From Deltaproteobacteria bacterium (GTDB lineage: Bacteria > Desulfobacterota > JADFVX01): a stretch of 64,000 nucleotides of DNA. Shown piece by piece: positions 40,564 through 50,246 of this stretch. A program made the position numbers and the translations under genes. The notes beneath the pieces are model-generated. The model was not told the DNA's origin. It worked only from the letters and a program-made list of their open reading frames with translations, and searched no databases. The first letter of the stretch is position 1; each line of letters starts with the position of its first letter. The stretch lies in assembly GCA_029860075.1 (NCBI GenBank), contig JAOUBX010000014.1, positions 1 to 64,000 on the forward strand, given 5' to 3'.

Positions 40564-41866
40564 AAGAGACGTTCCTTGTTTTTACGGCATACTTTCCGGC
40601 AGTGATAGTTACGCCGGCAAGGTCAAGATTACTGCCGGAGGCGTCGATGGCAAGCTCTCCCTCGATAGTCAGAGCAGTTGCCGTCACTTTTGAATTTTTC
40701 ACGGTAATAGCTGTGCCTTTACTTTTAACAAGGCTGTTTTCAATGGTTACCCTGGAATCTTCTATATAAAGTTCTTTCACAGAAACACCATCGAGGCTGA
40801 CCTCTTTACAACCTTTTATCTCTATCCGGTCATAGGGGCCGGAAAAAACGGTCCCTCTCCCATCCTCGCACCAGCCATTTCTACCTCCCGGCTGTGGAAA
40901 CGCTTTTGAATATTCACTTGCCATGACGGGATGAGAGAGGGCATCAAGCAACACCCTGTTAAAGAGATCACTTTTATTAACTATCAGAACATGGCCGGCC
41001 CCGCCGATAACATCGAGTTGCGAACCAGGGATTTTGGCAGCCAGGAGCTTTGCCGTTCTTAGCGGCGCTATCTGGTCCTCCTGGCCCCATATAATATTAG
41101 TCGGTGTTTTTATTGAATCAAGTGCAGCGCTGAAATCTTCCTGCACAAGAGCCAGAGCGGCAATAGTCTTGGGGTTGGACTGGAAAAAAACTTTTCTGAG
41201 AACGGAATTATTCAATATGAAATTCAGATCGACAGGAAGACCGTCTGCTTCGAGCCGGTCAAAAGCATTGTCTATGGCCTCATTTAATACGTTAAATGGC
41301 TCTGAAAAGAGCTGCTGCCAACCATTTTTAGGAGAAAATCCAGCCATATATTTTGTCATGACCGACCTGTGGAGGATCCCTGCCGCATCGACGAGTACAA
41401 GGCGGGAGAGGCTCTCCGGGTAATCGGCGGCAAAGCGGAGCGCAATACCGCCCCCCATAGAATGGCCAAGGAGGATAACGGAACCATCGGCATAGGTATC
41501 GATAACCCATTTGACAAAGTTGGCGTAATTTTTTGGTGAATAGAGGCGGTTATTTTTTTCAGAACGTCCCAAACCGGGGAGGTCGAAGGCAACAACATGA
41601 TAATGCGGCGCAAGGACAGGAATGATCTTTTCCCAGTTGCGCGCCCCTTCATCACCGATACCGTGAATAAGGACGATGGTTTCATTCCCTTTTTTTCCTG
41701 CCTCCACCATGAAAACCCGGCCGTTAAAGACAGGTTCGGTGACGTAAGTTTTTTTAATGGCGGACCCCGGTTTTTCCACCGGAATAGGGGCAGAGGGGGA
41801 TTGGGCCAGGGAAACAAGAGCAGTCAAAAAGAAAAAGATTATAGTAGAGAGTATTGTCAGTCTCAA
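40472..41866 (-). CDS. Exported alpha/beta hydrolase with C-terminal beta-helix-like domain
   Basis: 464 residues. Signal peptide about 1-21. The alpha/beta-hydrolase fold (about 50-310) has 'VLIHGIGDEGARNW' (oxyanion), nucleophile S136 in 'GHSMGGG', an acid in 'WGQEDQIAPL' and His in 'GGAGHVLIV'. Residues about 345-440 are short repeated strands ('VSLDGVSVKELYIEDSRVTIENSLVKSKG', 'ITVKNSKVTATALTIEG'), a right-handed beta-helix-like pattern rarely joined to this fold. Lipid or ester hydrolysis in the periplasm is inferred. The start is TTG (41864-41866) with AAAGGG upstream. Stand-alone. Confidence 0.85.
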   Translation of the reverse strand: MRLTILSTIIFFFLTALVSLAQSPSAPIPVEKPGSAIKKTYVTEPVFNGRVFMVEAGKKGNETIVLIHGIGDEGARNWEKIIPVLAPHYHVVAFDLPGLGRSEKNNRLYSPKNYANFVKWVIDTYADGSVILLGHSMGGGIALRFAADYPESLSRLVLVDAAGILHRSVMTKYMAGFSPKNGWQQLFSEPFNVLNEAIDNAFDRLEADGLPVDLNFILNNSVLRKVFFQSNPKTIAALALVQEDFSAALDSIKTPTNIIWGQEDQIAPLRTAKLLAAKIPGSQLDVIGGAGHVLIVNKSDLFNRVLLDALSHPVMASEYSKAFPQPGGRNGWCEDGRGTVFSGPYDRIEIKGCKEVSLDGVSVKELYIEDSRVTIENSLVKSKGTAITVKNSKVTATALTIEGELAIDASGSNLDLAGVTITAGKYAVKTRNVSFILFSVSYISSPPSSGYMHGRQVVTPDNPL

Positions 41867-41889
41867 TCTGGACCCTTTATTAAGCAGTT

Positions 41890-41995
41890 ACAAATCACTA
41901 TAAAATGCCCTCTTAACCTGTTGCTTAAGCTAAGGTTATTTGAGCGCCGGGCAAGCAACAGGTTACACTATAAATTCATGCCCGACTGCTCTTTC
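41890..41995. repeat. Dispersed ~100-bp hairpin element, copy 1 (minus orientation)
   Basis: AACCTGTTGCTT and AAGCAACAGGTT form a perfect 12-bp stem. The right end, read on the minus strand, is GAGCAGT..GGCATGAATTTATAGTGTAAC, nearly identical to 58014-58043. A direct repeat, CACTATAAA(A/T)..TGCCC, flanks the stem. Confidence 0.6.
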
Positions 41996-42020
41996 CAGTA
42001 TATATTAATCATCAGGCGCC

Positions 42021-42170
42021 GTCATTTCGAGTGCGCCCGAACAAAGTGACAAGTGCCCTCGGGATAAAATGAGAAATTCTTGTCTCGAATGTAATGAGAG
42101 ATCTTAAAGATTTCTCCCCCTACGCCCGCAGTAATTGTGAATACTCGACAATGTCGAGAGTAGCTGAGCT
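42021..42170. repeat. Dispersed 'GTCATTTCGA' repeat, copy B
   Basis: It starts GTCATTTCGAG, has the family core (TTGTCTCGAATGTAATGAGAG), and ends near ACTCGACAATGTCGAGAG. Related to 31811-31904 and 61602-61728. With 41890-41995 it fills the 402-bp spacer downstream of lgt. Confidence 0.6.
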
Positions 42171-42268
42171 TGTTATCCCTGTGAGGACTCGCAAAGGCGC
42201 TCGAAGAAACAGGGTCAAAGGAACACAAGGTTTTCGACGAACTCAGTAAACGGTGGGGACAATAAATA

Positions 42269-43051
42269 TTATGCAGATGAGCTCTTCTTTACAGCGGCCT
42301 TTTTACCGAGATAGACCATTGCAACAATGGCCGAAATCGCCAGTACAATGCCTATCCCCTGTGCCGTGGAAATGTAGCCTCCATAAATCGTTCCTCTGTC
42401 GTCACCGCGGAATAACTCGATAATTCCTCTCGTAACAGAATAAAGGAAAACATAGGTGAGGGCAAGTTGTCCGTCAATTTTTTTGCTTTTTCTCATGAGA
42501 AAGATAAGGGCAAAAATAGTGAGGTTATTAAGTGAACTGTACAACTGGGTTGGATGCAGATGCTCATGAAGAGGCGCCAGAGAATTGGTATCGCTAAATT
42601 CGACAGCCCAGGGAAGATCGGTTGCGTAACCGTAGCAGCAACCAGCCATAAAACAGCCGAATCGACCAAAGGCATGACCAAGCGGAATACCGACGGCAAA
42701 AATGTCAGCTGTTTTCCAGAAAGCCATGGAATGCTTCCGGATATAGTAAGAGCCAACCATGACGGCGCCGACGAGACCACCGTAAAAAACAAGCCCCCCT
42801 TCCCATATCTTTACAATCTCCCCGGGATGTTGTAAAAAATATTTCCACTCGACCATAACGTGAAGCACCCTGGAACCGATGATGGCAGCCAGGACCATGT
42901 AAAAGGCCATGTCCATGATGCGCTCCTTATTTTCACCGAGCCTTTGGGCTTCACGGGAAGCGATCCATATACCGGCCATGAAACCAAGGGCCGCCATGAG
43001 GCCGTATCCCCTGACGGCAAAATCACCAATCTGGAATATGATAGGCTGCAT
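42269..43051 (-). CDS. lgt: Prolipoprotein diacylglyceryl transferase
   Basis: 260 residues with seven membrane segments. It transfers diacylglycerol from phosphatidylglycerol to the lipobox Cys of prolipoproteins. Diagnostic: 'QIGDFAVRGYGLMAALGF', 'GSRVLHVMVEW', 'WEGGLVFYGGLVGAV', the signature 'GHAFGRFGCFMAGCCYG' with its essential Arg, and 'HPTQLYSSL'. It is last in the ileS-lspA-lgt operon, its ATG abutting the lspA stop (1-bp overlap). Having lgt and lspA adjacent means the first two lipoprotein-maturation steps are co-expressed. Confidence 0.97.
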   Translation of the reverse strand: MQPIIFQIGDFAVRGYGLMAALGFMAGIWIASREAQRLGENKERIMDMAFYMVLAAIIGSRVLHVMVEWKYFLQHPGEIVKIWEGGLVFYGGLVGAVMVGSYYIRKHSMAFWKTADIFAVGIPLGHAFGRFGCFMAGCCYGYATDLPWAVEFSDTNSLAPLHEHLHPTQLYSSLNNLTIFALIFLMRKSKKIDGQLALTYVFLYSVTRGIIELFRGDDRGTIYGGYISTAQGIGIVLAISAIVAMVYLGKKAAVKKSSSA

Positions 43052-43566
43052 CAGCTATTCTCCTCTTCACTTTCCGCCTTTTTATGTTCAAAAAGCATGC
43101 TAATGATTAACAGCACTACACCTGCGGTAATGGCCGAATCGGCAACGTTAAAGGCAGGCCAGTGGTGGGTATACCAGTGAACGTCAATATAGTCGATAAC
43201 CTCACCGAGCCTGATGCGATCTATCACATTTCCTATAGCACCACCGAGAATCATTGCCATGGCAAAGGGGAAGAGCGGTGACTCTTCCCTGTAAGTATAA
43301 ATTGTGTAAATAATGACCACAACGGCAATGGCTGAAACAGTGAGGAAAAAGGGAACCCTCAAACTCTCGTTTGCTCCTGAAAGAATACCGAAAGCCGCCC
43401 CCTTATTCCTGATGTAGGTAATATGAAAAAAATTCTCCAGCACCTCGATGGACTGATAGAGGTGCATCGTTTTATCGACGTAGATCTTTACCAACTGGTC
43501 CAGAATAATAATAACCGGCGCAAAGGTAAAGAGCGGTATATATTTTTTATCCAATCCCTTCGACAA
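43051..43566 (-). CDS. lspA: Signal peptidase II
   Basis: 171 residues with four membrane segments. An aspartic protease that removes lipoprotein signal peptides after Lgt. Conserved blocks: '[10 protein letters not shown]', '[14 protein letters not shown]', '[24 protein letters not shown]' and '[11 protein letters not shown]'; the catalytic pair is D125 and D143. It overlaps the ileS 3' end by 20 bp and is directly followed by lgt, so it is translationally coupled on both sides. Confidence 0.97.
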   Translation of the reverse strand: MSKGLDKKYIPLFTFAPVIIILDQLVKIYVDKTMHLYQSIEVLENFFHITYIRNKGAAFGILSGANESLRVPFFLTVSAIAVVVIIYTIYTYREESPLFPFAMAMILGGAIGNVIDRIRLGEVIDYIDVHWYTHHWPAFNVADSAITAGVVLLIISMLFEHKKAESEEENS

Positions 43567-46339
43567 CCTCGTAGCATCTGGGACAAACGTTCAACCCTTT
43601 TTCGTTAGACCCCGTTTGATCATCATAGTTCCAGCAGCGCTCACATTTCTCACCGGAAGCGGAAGAGACGTAGACTTCTAATCCGTCAATCTCTTCACTT
43701 ACGTAAGTGGGCTCACCTTCCCCGATTCCTGCCGAAGCTGCTGAAACGATAAATATCCTGTTAAGCTCGGGTTCGAAACCTTTAATAAAGCTTAAAGTCT
43801 CTTCATCTGCATCAATGAGCACAGCGGCATCGAGAGAGTGACCAATAACCTTCTCCCGTCTTGCCAGTTCGAGGGCCTTGGAAACATCACTCCTGATACC
43901 GATAAGACGCTCCCACTTTTCACCCAGGGCTTCATCGTTCCACGCCTCTTTGACTTGCGGAAAGGCTGCAAGATGAATTGATTCTTCCTTGCCCTCATAG
44001 TCAGGTATATAGGACCAGATCTCTTCCGATGTAAAACCAAGAACAGGCGCAATAAGCCTTGCAATGGCGTTAAGTATCTCAAAGAGGACGGTCTGGGCCG
44101 AACGCCGACCCTTCGATCTTTTGCCCGATGTATAGAGCCTGTCTTTCAGTATATCGAGGTAGAAGGCGCTCATATCGATGGAGCAGAAGTTATGCACCGA
44201 GTGATAGATCTGGTGAAACTCGAAGGTCTCGTAAGAATTAAGAACTTTCCCCGTAAGCAGGTTCAGTCTATGCAGGGCCCACCTGTCAAGCGCTTCAAGC
44301 TCTGAATAGGGAAGCATATCTTTAGTATTGTCAAAATCATCGATGTTGCCCAGTATGTATCTCGCCGTGTTTCTTATCCTGCGGTAGGCTTCGGAGCAAC
44401 GTTTGAGGATCTCTTCGGAAATCCTGATGTCATCACGGTAATCTTCCGCCGCCACCCAGAGCCTCAAAATATCGGCGCCGTACTTCTTGATTACCTCCTG
44501 AGGCGCAATAACGTTCCCGAAGGATTTGGACATTTTCTTGCCCGCGCCGTCAACGACAAAACCATGGGTAAGGACCGCTTTGTAGGGCGCTTTTCCTCTC
44601 GTGCCGACAGAGGCCAGCAGCGATGAATGGAACCATCCCCTGTGCTGATCGCTCCCTTCAAGATAAAGGTCGGCCGGCCAGCTATGGCCTTCCCGCTGTT
44701 CAAGAACGACACTGTGGCTCACACCGGAGTCAAACCAGACATCGAGAATATCTTCTTCCTTTTCAAAATCTGTCGCGCTGCATGAAGGGCATTTGTAGCC
44801 GGCAGGAAGAAGTTCGGCAACTTCTTTGTCAAACCAGACGTCGGCGCTCTCTTTCTCTACCATTTGGGCAATATGCCCGATAACTTCTTTATCCATGATC
44901 ATCTCTTCACAAGCTTTGCACCTGAAAGCAGTAATAGGCACACCCCAGGCCCTTTGCCTTGAGAGACACCAGTCGGGCCGGTTTTCCACCATACCGTAAA
45001 TCCTCCCCTTTCCCCAGGAAGGAATCCACTCAACCTTGTTGATTTCATGAAGCGCTTTTTTACGGAGATCATTTTTCTCCATAGAAATAAACCACTGGTC
45101 GGTTGCTCTGAAGAGTATCGGTTTTTTGCATCGCCAGCAGTGCGGATAGGAGTGAGACAGCTTGTTAACACAAATAAGGGCTCCCACCTCTTTCAGCTTT
45201 TCCACCACAAGCGGATTGGCCTTGAATACATGTTCACCGGCAAAAAATTGAACGTCATCCTTGTAAACACCGTTATTCCCGACAGGATTATATATATCGA
45301 GGCCGTATTTGAGGCCCACCACATAGTCATCATGACCATGACCCGGCGCTGTATGAACACAGCCTGTACCGGCCTCGAGAGTAACGTGATTCCCACTGAC
45401 TACAAGGGAATCCCTTTCCAGGAAGGGATGATTGCAGACTTCATTCTCAATTTCGCTCCCCCTGAAGGCCGTTACCGTCAAATAGCCTTCCATACCGAAA
45501 TCAGCCATACACTTTTCAACCAGGTCTTCTGCAACGACAAGGACTTCACCTGCAACTTCCACAGCAGCATAGTTAAAATCAGGGTGGAGACAAACTGCCA
45601 TGTTGGCAGGAATGGTCCAGGGTGTTGTCGTCCATATAACGATGGATACCTTTTTCCCCTTTAGTTCAGGCACTTTGGCTGAAATATCAGATTTTACAGG
45701 AAACTTTACAAAGATAGAAGGTGACTCATGGTCGTCATATTCGACTTCCGCCTCGGCCAGCGCCGTCCGGCAGGAAGCGCACCAGTGAACAGGCTTTTTC
45801 CCTTTATAGAGAGAGCCGCTTTCCATGAACTTTCCAAGTTCTCTCACGATAGTTGCTTCATAGTCATAGCTCATGGTGAGATAAGGCGCATCCCACTCAC
45901 CAAAAACGCCGAGACGTTTAAAATCTTCACGCTGGATACCTACATACTTTTCGGCATAATCGCGACAGAGCTTTCTTGCCTCACTCTTGGTGACATCATG
46001 CTTTTTCTTGCCCAGCTTTTTTTCTACCTGCAACTCAATGGGAAGACCGTGACAGTCCCAACCGGGAATATAGGGCGCATCATAGCCCTCCATCTGTCTC
46101 GACTTGACAATGATGTCTTTGAGGATTTTATTTACTGCATGACCAATGTGAATATTTCCATTGGCATAAGGCGGGCCATCGTGAAGGACATATTTCTTCC
46201 TTCCTTTCGAGCTCTCCCTCAGTTTTTGGTATATATCGATACTTTCCCACTTCTCCTGTGTAAGAGGCTCCTTGTTGGCAAGGTTTGCCTTCATAGGGAA
46301 GTCTGTCCCGGGAAGATTGAGAGTCTCTTTGTAATCCAA
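43547..46339 (-). CDS. ileS: Isoleucyl-tRNA synthetase
   Basis: 930 residues, class Ia synthetase of the bacterial type. HIGH motif H64-I-G-H67 in '[18 protein letters not shown]'; an editing domain; KMSKS at 602-606 ('[12 protein letters not shown]'); an anticodon-binding domain; and a C-terminal zinc site 'CERCWNYDD...CPRC'. The start is TTG (46337-46339), preceded by GGAGG about nine bases away; the N-terminus '[18 protein letters not shown]' matches the family exactly, which supports TTG. The ileS-lspA gene order is widespread in proteobacteria. No T-box is seen upstream. Confidence 0.98.
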   Translation of the reverse strand: MDYKETLNLPGTDFPMKANLANKEPLTQEKWESIDIYQKLRESSKGRKKYVLHDGPPYANGNIHIGHAVNKILKDIIVKSRQMEGYDAPYIPGWDCHGLPIELQVEKKLGKKKHDVTKSEARKLCRDYAEKYVGIQREDFKRLGVFGEWDAPYLTMSYDYEATIVRELGKFMESGSLYKGKKPVHWCASCRTALAEAEVEYDDHESPSIFVKFPVKSDISAKVPELKGKKVSIVIWTTTPWTIPANMAVCLHPDFNYAAVEVAGEVLVVAEDLVEKCMADFGMEGYLTVTAFRGSEIENEVCNHPFLERDSLVVSGNHVTLEAGTGCVHTAPGHGHDDYVVGLKYGLDIYNPVGNNGVYKDDVQFFAGEHVFKANPLVVEKLKEVGALICVNKLSHSYPHCWRCKKPILFRATDQWFISMEKNDLRKKALHEINKVEWIPSWGKGRIYGMVENRPDWCLSRQRAWGVPITAFRCKACEEMIMDKEVIGHIAQMVEKESADVWFDKEVAELLPAGYKCPSCSATDFEKEEDILDVWFDSGVSHSVVLEQREGHSWPADLYLEGSDQHRGWFHSSLLASVGTRGKAPYKAVLTHGFVVDGAGKKMSKSFGNVIAPQEVIKKYGADILRLWVAAEDYRDDIRISEEILKRCSEAYRRIRNTARYILGNIDDFDNTKDMLPYSELEALDRWALHRLNLLTGKVLNSYETFEFHQIYHSVHNFCSIDMSAFYLDILKDRLYTSGKRSKGRRSAQTVLFEILNAIARLIAPVLGFTSEEIWSYIPDYEGKEESIHLAAFPQVKEAWNDEALGEKWERLIGIRSDVSKALELARREKVIGHSLDAAVLIDADEETLSFIKGFEPELNRIFIVSAASAGIGEGEPTYVSEEIDGLEVYVSSASGEKCERCWNYDDQTGSNEKGLNVCPRCYEVVEGIG

Positions 46340-46487
46340 AAAAAAATACCTCCGTAACGACTGGAATTTAAACCACTAAAAGTAACATAACGAGCGAATT
46401 TGTCAAGATAAATAGCGGCTCATTCAAGCTTAATAAGGTTATCCTTTCAAAACATGTAAAAGTCAATAACCCGGTGGCAAAGCCAAC

Positions 46488-46560
46488 GCCTCCTAATCCC
46501 CCCTTTGGTAAAGAGAGGGAACGTTGCTCCTCCCATTTACCAAAGGGGAGATTGGATGGG
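46488..46560. repeat. Double-hairpin extragenic repeat, copy 2
   Basis: It has the same layout as 8181-8256: CCTCCTAATCCCCCCTTTGG, an inner spacer, then CTCCCATTTACCAAAGGGGAG and GGATGGGCTT. Diverged, but clearly the same element. It occupies the spacer between rpsU and ileS (46340-46720). Confidence 0.6.
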
Positions 46561-46660
46561 CTTGTAATGAGACATATTACCCTTGAACCAAAGCCGACCT
46601 TCAACAAAGTGGCTATTTTCAAGGTAATTGCAAACCATAAGTCAAAAACAACTTTTCCCC

Positions 46661-46696
46661 TTAAAAGAAAAGGGCAGAGATTAACTCTGCCCTTTT
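46661..46696 (-). terminator. Intrinsic terminator of rpsU
   Basis: AAAAGGGCAGAG (46668-46679) and CTCTGCCCTTTT (46685-46696) form a perfect 12-bp stem with a 5-nt loop. On the minus strand it runs into a T-rich tail. It lies 25 bp past the rpsU stop. Confidence 0.85.
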
Positions 46697-46720
46697 CGGT
46701 ATTTTTCATAAAAAAGAAAA

Positions 46721-46921
46721 CTATCTGTTATTAAATGACGGACGGTAGGTCGTCTTGAGCCTTCTTTTTCTTGCTTCTTTCTGCTTTCTCTTCTTTTTTA
46801 CTGAAGGCTTCTCATAAAAGCGTCTTTTCTTGAGTTCTTTCATAACGCCTTCCTTGGCCAATTTACGCTTAAGATCTTTTAAAGCTCTTTCGAGCTGATT
46901 ATCCTGTACCCTTACTTCCAA
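46721..46921 (-). CDS. rpsU: 30S ribosomal protein S21
   Basis: 66 residues, highly basic, normal length. 'MEVRVQDNQLERALKDLKRKL' and 'EGVMKELKKRRFYEKPSVKKKRK' are the standard S21 sequence. S21 sits on the small-subunit platform and helps mRNA start-site recognition. The start is TTG (46919-46921) with GAGG five bases upstream. It is monocistronic, between its own promoter (47059-47087) and terminator (46661-46696), with a leader of about 130 nt. Confidence 0.97.
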   Translation of the reverse strand: MEVRVQDNQLERALKDLKRKLAKEGVMKELKKRRFYEKPSVKKKRKQKEARKRRLKTTYRPSFNNR

Positions 46922-47058
46922 AAATACCTCACCTACTTTCCCAGATAATTGATCGTTTTACTATTTAGCTAAACATAGAAACTGAAAGGAAAATTCCCGA
47001 CCTTCTCACCCCGGGGATTAAAGACAAACCAGTCCCCTTATAAACAAAACAAAAGAGT

Positions 47059-47087
47059 ACTATACTGATCAGCGCTCCTCTTGTCAA
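47059..47087 (-). promoter_or_regulatory. Strong sigma70-type promoter of rpsU
   Basis: On the minus strand TTGACA (47087-47082), 17 bp, TATAGT (47064-47059), an 11/12 match at ideal spacing. Confidence 0.65.
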
Positions 47088-47128
47088 GGAAGATATTCAC
47101 ATTTATCAATTATTTTTGTACTACTTTA

Positions 47129-50100
47129 TCATGGTTTGAGCATTTTCTTCATTTTTTCCGATAAATTATCGAGGACAAGATAGAGAACAGGTACAACAAG
47201 AAGGGTAAGCACTGTGGCAAAGGCGAGGCCAAAAATGACGGCCACAGCCATGGGCCCCCACCACTGCGCACTTTCACTCCCTGTTATCCAGTGCATCTTT
47301 TTAAAATCAAAATAAAAACCCGTCGCCATGGGAATAAGCCCCAATATGGTTGTGACAGCCGTAAGCAGGACCGGTCTCAACCTCGTCATACCCGCTGTTA
47401 TAATGGCATCCATTTTTTCAATTCCCCGCTCTCTCAACTGAATCACATAATCGAGGAGAACAATGGCATTATTTACGACTACCCCCGCCAGACTAATAAC
47501 ACCGATACCGGTCATAATAATACCGAAAGGAGTCTGCGTAATAATGAGCCCCACAAAAACACCTATCATGGAAAGGATAACGGAAAACATGATGATGCTT
47601 GAGGTAACAAGGGAATTAAATTCGAGGACCAGCATGAAGGCAATCATGAGGACGGCAAGAACAAAGGCCCTTTTTAGAAAATCTTCCGCCTTTTTCTGTT
47701 CTTCCTGCTCCCCCGTATAGTCAATAGAATAACCGGCCGGAAGGCCAAGTTTCTTTAGCTTCTCCTGCACTTCGGCCAAAGCCTTCGTTTTGAGGCGTCC
47801 TTCAACATCAGCCGTCACTGTGACCACCCGTTTCAGGTCTTTTCGCATAATGCTTCCGGGACCGCTGGAAAGCTCAATATTCGCTATATTGGAAAGTGGA
47901 ACCTGCCTGCCTTCATGTGCAATGACGATATCTTTAATATCCTGTATTGAGGAACGTTTTTCCTCCCTGAAACGGACCGTAATATCGTACTCATTTTCAA
48001 ATTCACGGTACGTAGAAGCCTCTGTTCCCCTGATGGCCGTGCGGATCGTATTGGCAATTTTCCTCGTCGTCAGGTCATAAAGGGCCGCTTTTTCCCTATC
48101 TATCCAGATCTTTACTTCGGGGTTCCCTACCTTGTAATCATCATCTAAATCAACAACACCGGCAACGTTCTCAATTATTTTCATGGCCGATTCAGACAAT
48201 TGACCGAGCTTTTCATAATTATCACCCGAAATTTCTATATTTACGGGAGCGCCCGTGGGCGGACCGTGCCTCTCTTTTTGCACCTTAATAAGGGCGCCGG
48301 AAATTTTCATCACATTTTTCCGGATATCGTCGGAAGTAAGCTCGGAAGACCTGCTCCTTTTTTCCATATCGACAAAGTCAACGGAAATCCTTGCCTTGTT
48401 GGCAGGCCCCCCGTCACTGCTTCCCCCCATGTCGAACTTTCCTGTAGAAACGCCGCTGTTGGCCACATAATGTTTAATATCGGGATAGTTGCCGACACCT
48501 TTTTCAGCCGATCTCGTTATTTCATTGGTCACATCGAGCCTCGTGCCCAGCGGCGCTTCAATCTCTATAAATATCTTGCTTGGGTCCGTATCAGGGAAAA
48601 ATTCTACCCCCTTGCCGAGAAATATATAAAGGATGACTACGACAACAAGGGTCATGACGGAAACAAGGAGAGTGACAAGGGGGTACTTGAGAGCATAGGT
48701 GATAGATACCTTATACCAGCGGACAAGGACCTTATGATCAGACCGGTCACCGATGGAACCTTCACGTTTTTTTACCCTGAGCAGCTTGGCACAAAAAACA
48801 GGATTAATGACAAGGGCCACAAAGAGTGATGCCGACAAGGTAACGATAAGGGTTTTGGGCAGATAATTCATAAACTCTCCCATAATACCGGGCCAGAAAA
48901 TCATGGGAAAAAAGGCGCACAACGTGGTAATAGTGGCGATAATGACAGGCATGGCCACTTCCGAAGTCCCCCTTTTTGCCGCCATTGTCATGTCAAGCCC
49001 CTCTTCCCCGTGACGGTAGATATTCTCTACGATAACGATGGCATTATCGACAAGCATTCCCAGCGCCAGGATGAGACTGAAGAGGACAACCATGTTAAGA
49101 GTAAAGCCAAGTGACTGAAGGACAAAAAAGGAAATCAACATGGAAAAGGGAATCGCCAGAGCGACAAAGAGAGAGGTCCTGAACCCCAGGAAGGCAAGAA
49201 GAACAAGCAATACGAGAATGAGGCCGGAAATAATATTATTTTCCAGATCATCGACCATTTTGCGTATATCGTTAGACGCATCGGCCGTAATGGAGAAGGT
49301 GACGCCCGAAGGATACTTCTCTTTTTCAGTTTCAAGCAGTTCCTTGATCTCATCAGCCATACGGATAAGGTTTTCGCCACTCCTTTTTGTAATGGAAAGG
49401 GAAACGCACTGAATTCCATTTAATCTTGCATGACTGGTCGGTTCTTTGAATCCGTACATTACATGAGCCACATCCCGCATATAAATGGGACGGCCATCGA
49501 TACTTTTAAGAATAAGATTTTCGATGATGCTTGTCGCTTCAAACTCTCCCGGAACCCTGACGAGGTATTTATAGCTTCCAATATCGATACTGCCGCCGGG
49601 GATAGTCAGGTTTTCATCTTTGATGGTGTCGATAACATCTTTCACCGACAGGTTATAATAGCGAAGTTTTTCAGGATCCAGATTAACCTTGACTTCCCTT
49701 TCAAGGCCTCCCGTTACAGTTACACTGAGAACACCGGTAATGCCTTCAATCTTGTCCTCAAGGTCTTCAGCAATCCCCTTTAGTCTCTCAAGCCCGTAAT
49801 CACCGGAAATATTGACAATCATAACGGGAAAATCGGAGAAGTTGATTTCCTGGATGACGGGCTCTTCCGCATCATCAGGAAGCTCCGTTTTTGCCACATC
49901 CACCTTGTCCCGGACTTTTTGCAGGGCGCTGTCAATATCCGTATTCGGTTCAAATTCGATGGTAATAGACGATATGCCTTCACTGGAGGAGGAAGTGATC
50001 TCCTTCACATCGCCAATGTTTTTGAGTTCCTGTTCGATGGGTTGAGTAACAAGCGTCTCCATATCGGAAGGAGATACGCCAAAATAAGGCGTCGATACAA

Positions 50101-50236
50101 TAATAACGGGAATGGTTATGTCCGGCGAAGCTTCCCTGGGCAGACTCATATAAGACGAACTTCCTGTCACAATAATGATGAAAACCATGACAAAGACGGC
50201 CGTCGAACGTTTTATGGAAATATCGGTTATAAACAA
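47129..50236 (-). CDS. RND efflux permease (AcrB/HAE1-like)
   Basis: About 1035 residues with 12 membrane segments and two large periplasmic loops, the inner-membrane pump of a tripartite export system. Evidence: 'FITDISIKRSTAVFVMVFIIIV' start, 'YFGVSPSDMETLVTQPIEQEL', the proton-relay helix 'ILALGMLVDNAIVIVENIYRHGE' (D-N where AcrB has D-D), 'FFPDTDPSKIFIEIEAPLGT', and the second-half 'VVVNNAIVLLDYV'. The open frame reaches 50320. I chose TTG 50236 because the MFP stop is 10 bp away, GAGGG lies six bases upstream, and the N-terminus then starts at the first membrane helix. Last gene of a TolC-MFP-RND unit; substrate unknown. Confidence 0.93.
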   Translation of the reverse strand: MFITDISIKRSTAVFVMVFIIIVTGSSSYMSLPREASPDITIPVIIVSTPYFGVSPSDMETLVTQPIEQELKNIGDVKEITSSSSEGISSITIEFEPNTDIDSALQKVRDKVDVAKTELPDDAEEPVIQEINFSDFPVMIVNISGDYGLERLKGIAEDLEDKIEGITGVLSVTVTGGLEREVKVNLDPEKLRYYNLSVKDVIDTIKDENLTIPGGSIDIGSYKYLVRVPGEFEATSIIENLILKSIDGRPIYMRDVAHVMYGFKEPTSHARLNGIQCVSLSITKRSGENLIRMADEIKELLETEKEKYPSGVTFSITADASNDIRKMVDDLENNIISGLILVLLVLLAFLGFRTSLFVALAIPFSMLISFFVLQSLGFTLNMVVLFSLILALGMLVDNAIVIVENIYRHGEEGLDMTMAAKRGTSEVAMPVIIATITTLCAFFPMIFWPGIMGEFMNYLPKTLIVTLSASLFVALVINPVFCAKLLRVKKREGSIGDRSDHKVLVRWYKVSITYALKYPLVTLLVSVMTLVVVVILYIFLGKGVEFFPDTDPSKIFIEIEAPLGTRLDVTNEITRSAEKGVGNYPDIKHYVANSGVSTGKFDMGGSSDGGPANKARISVDFVDMEKRSRSSELTSDDIRKNVMKISGALIKVQKERHGPPTGAPVNIEISGDNYEKLGQLSESAMKIIENVAGVVDLDDDYKVGNPEVKIWIDREKAALYDLTTRKIANTIRTAIRGTEASTYREFENEYDITVRFREEKRSSIQDIKDIVIAHEGRQVPLSNIANIELSSGPGSIMRKDLKRVVTVTADVEGRLKTKALAEVQEKLKKLGLPAGYSIDYTGEQEEQKKAEDFLKRAFVLAVLMIAFMLVLEFNSLVTSSIIMFSVILSMIGVFVGLIITQTPFGIIMTGIGVISLAGVVVNNAIVLLDYVIQLRERGIEKMDAIITAGMTRLRPVLLTAVTTILGLIPMATGFYFDFKKMHWITGSESAQWWGPMAVAVIFGLAFATVLTLLVVPVLYLVLDNLSEKMKKMLKP

Positions 50237-50246
50237 TTCACACCCT

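Noticed and set aside
46340-46487. T-box leader ahead of ileS
   Set aside because: No T-box sequence (TGGNACCGCG-like) is present.
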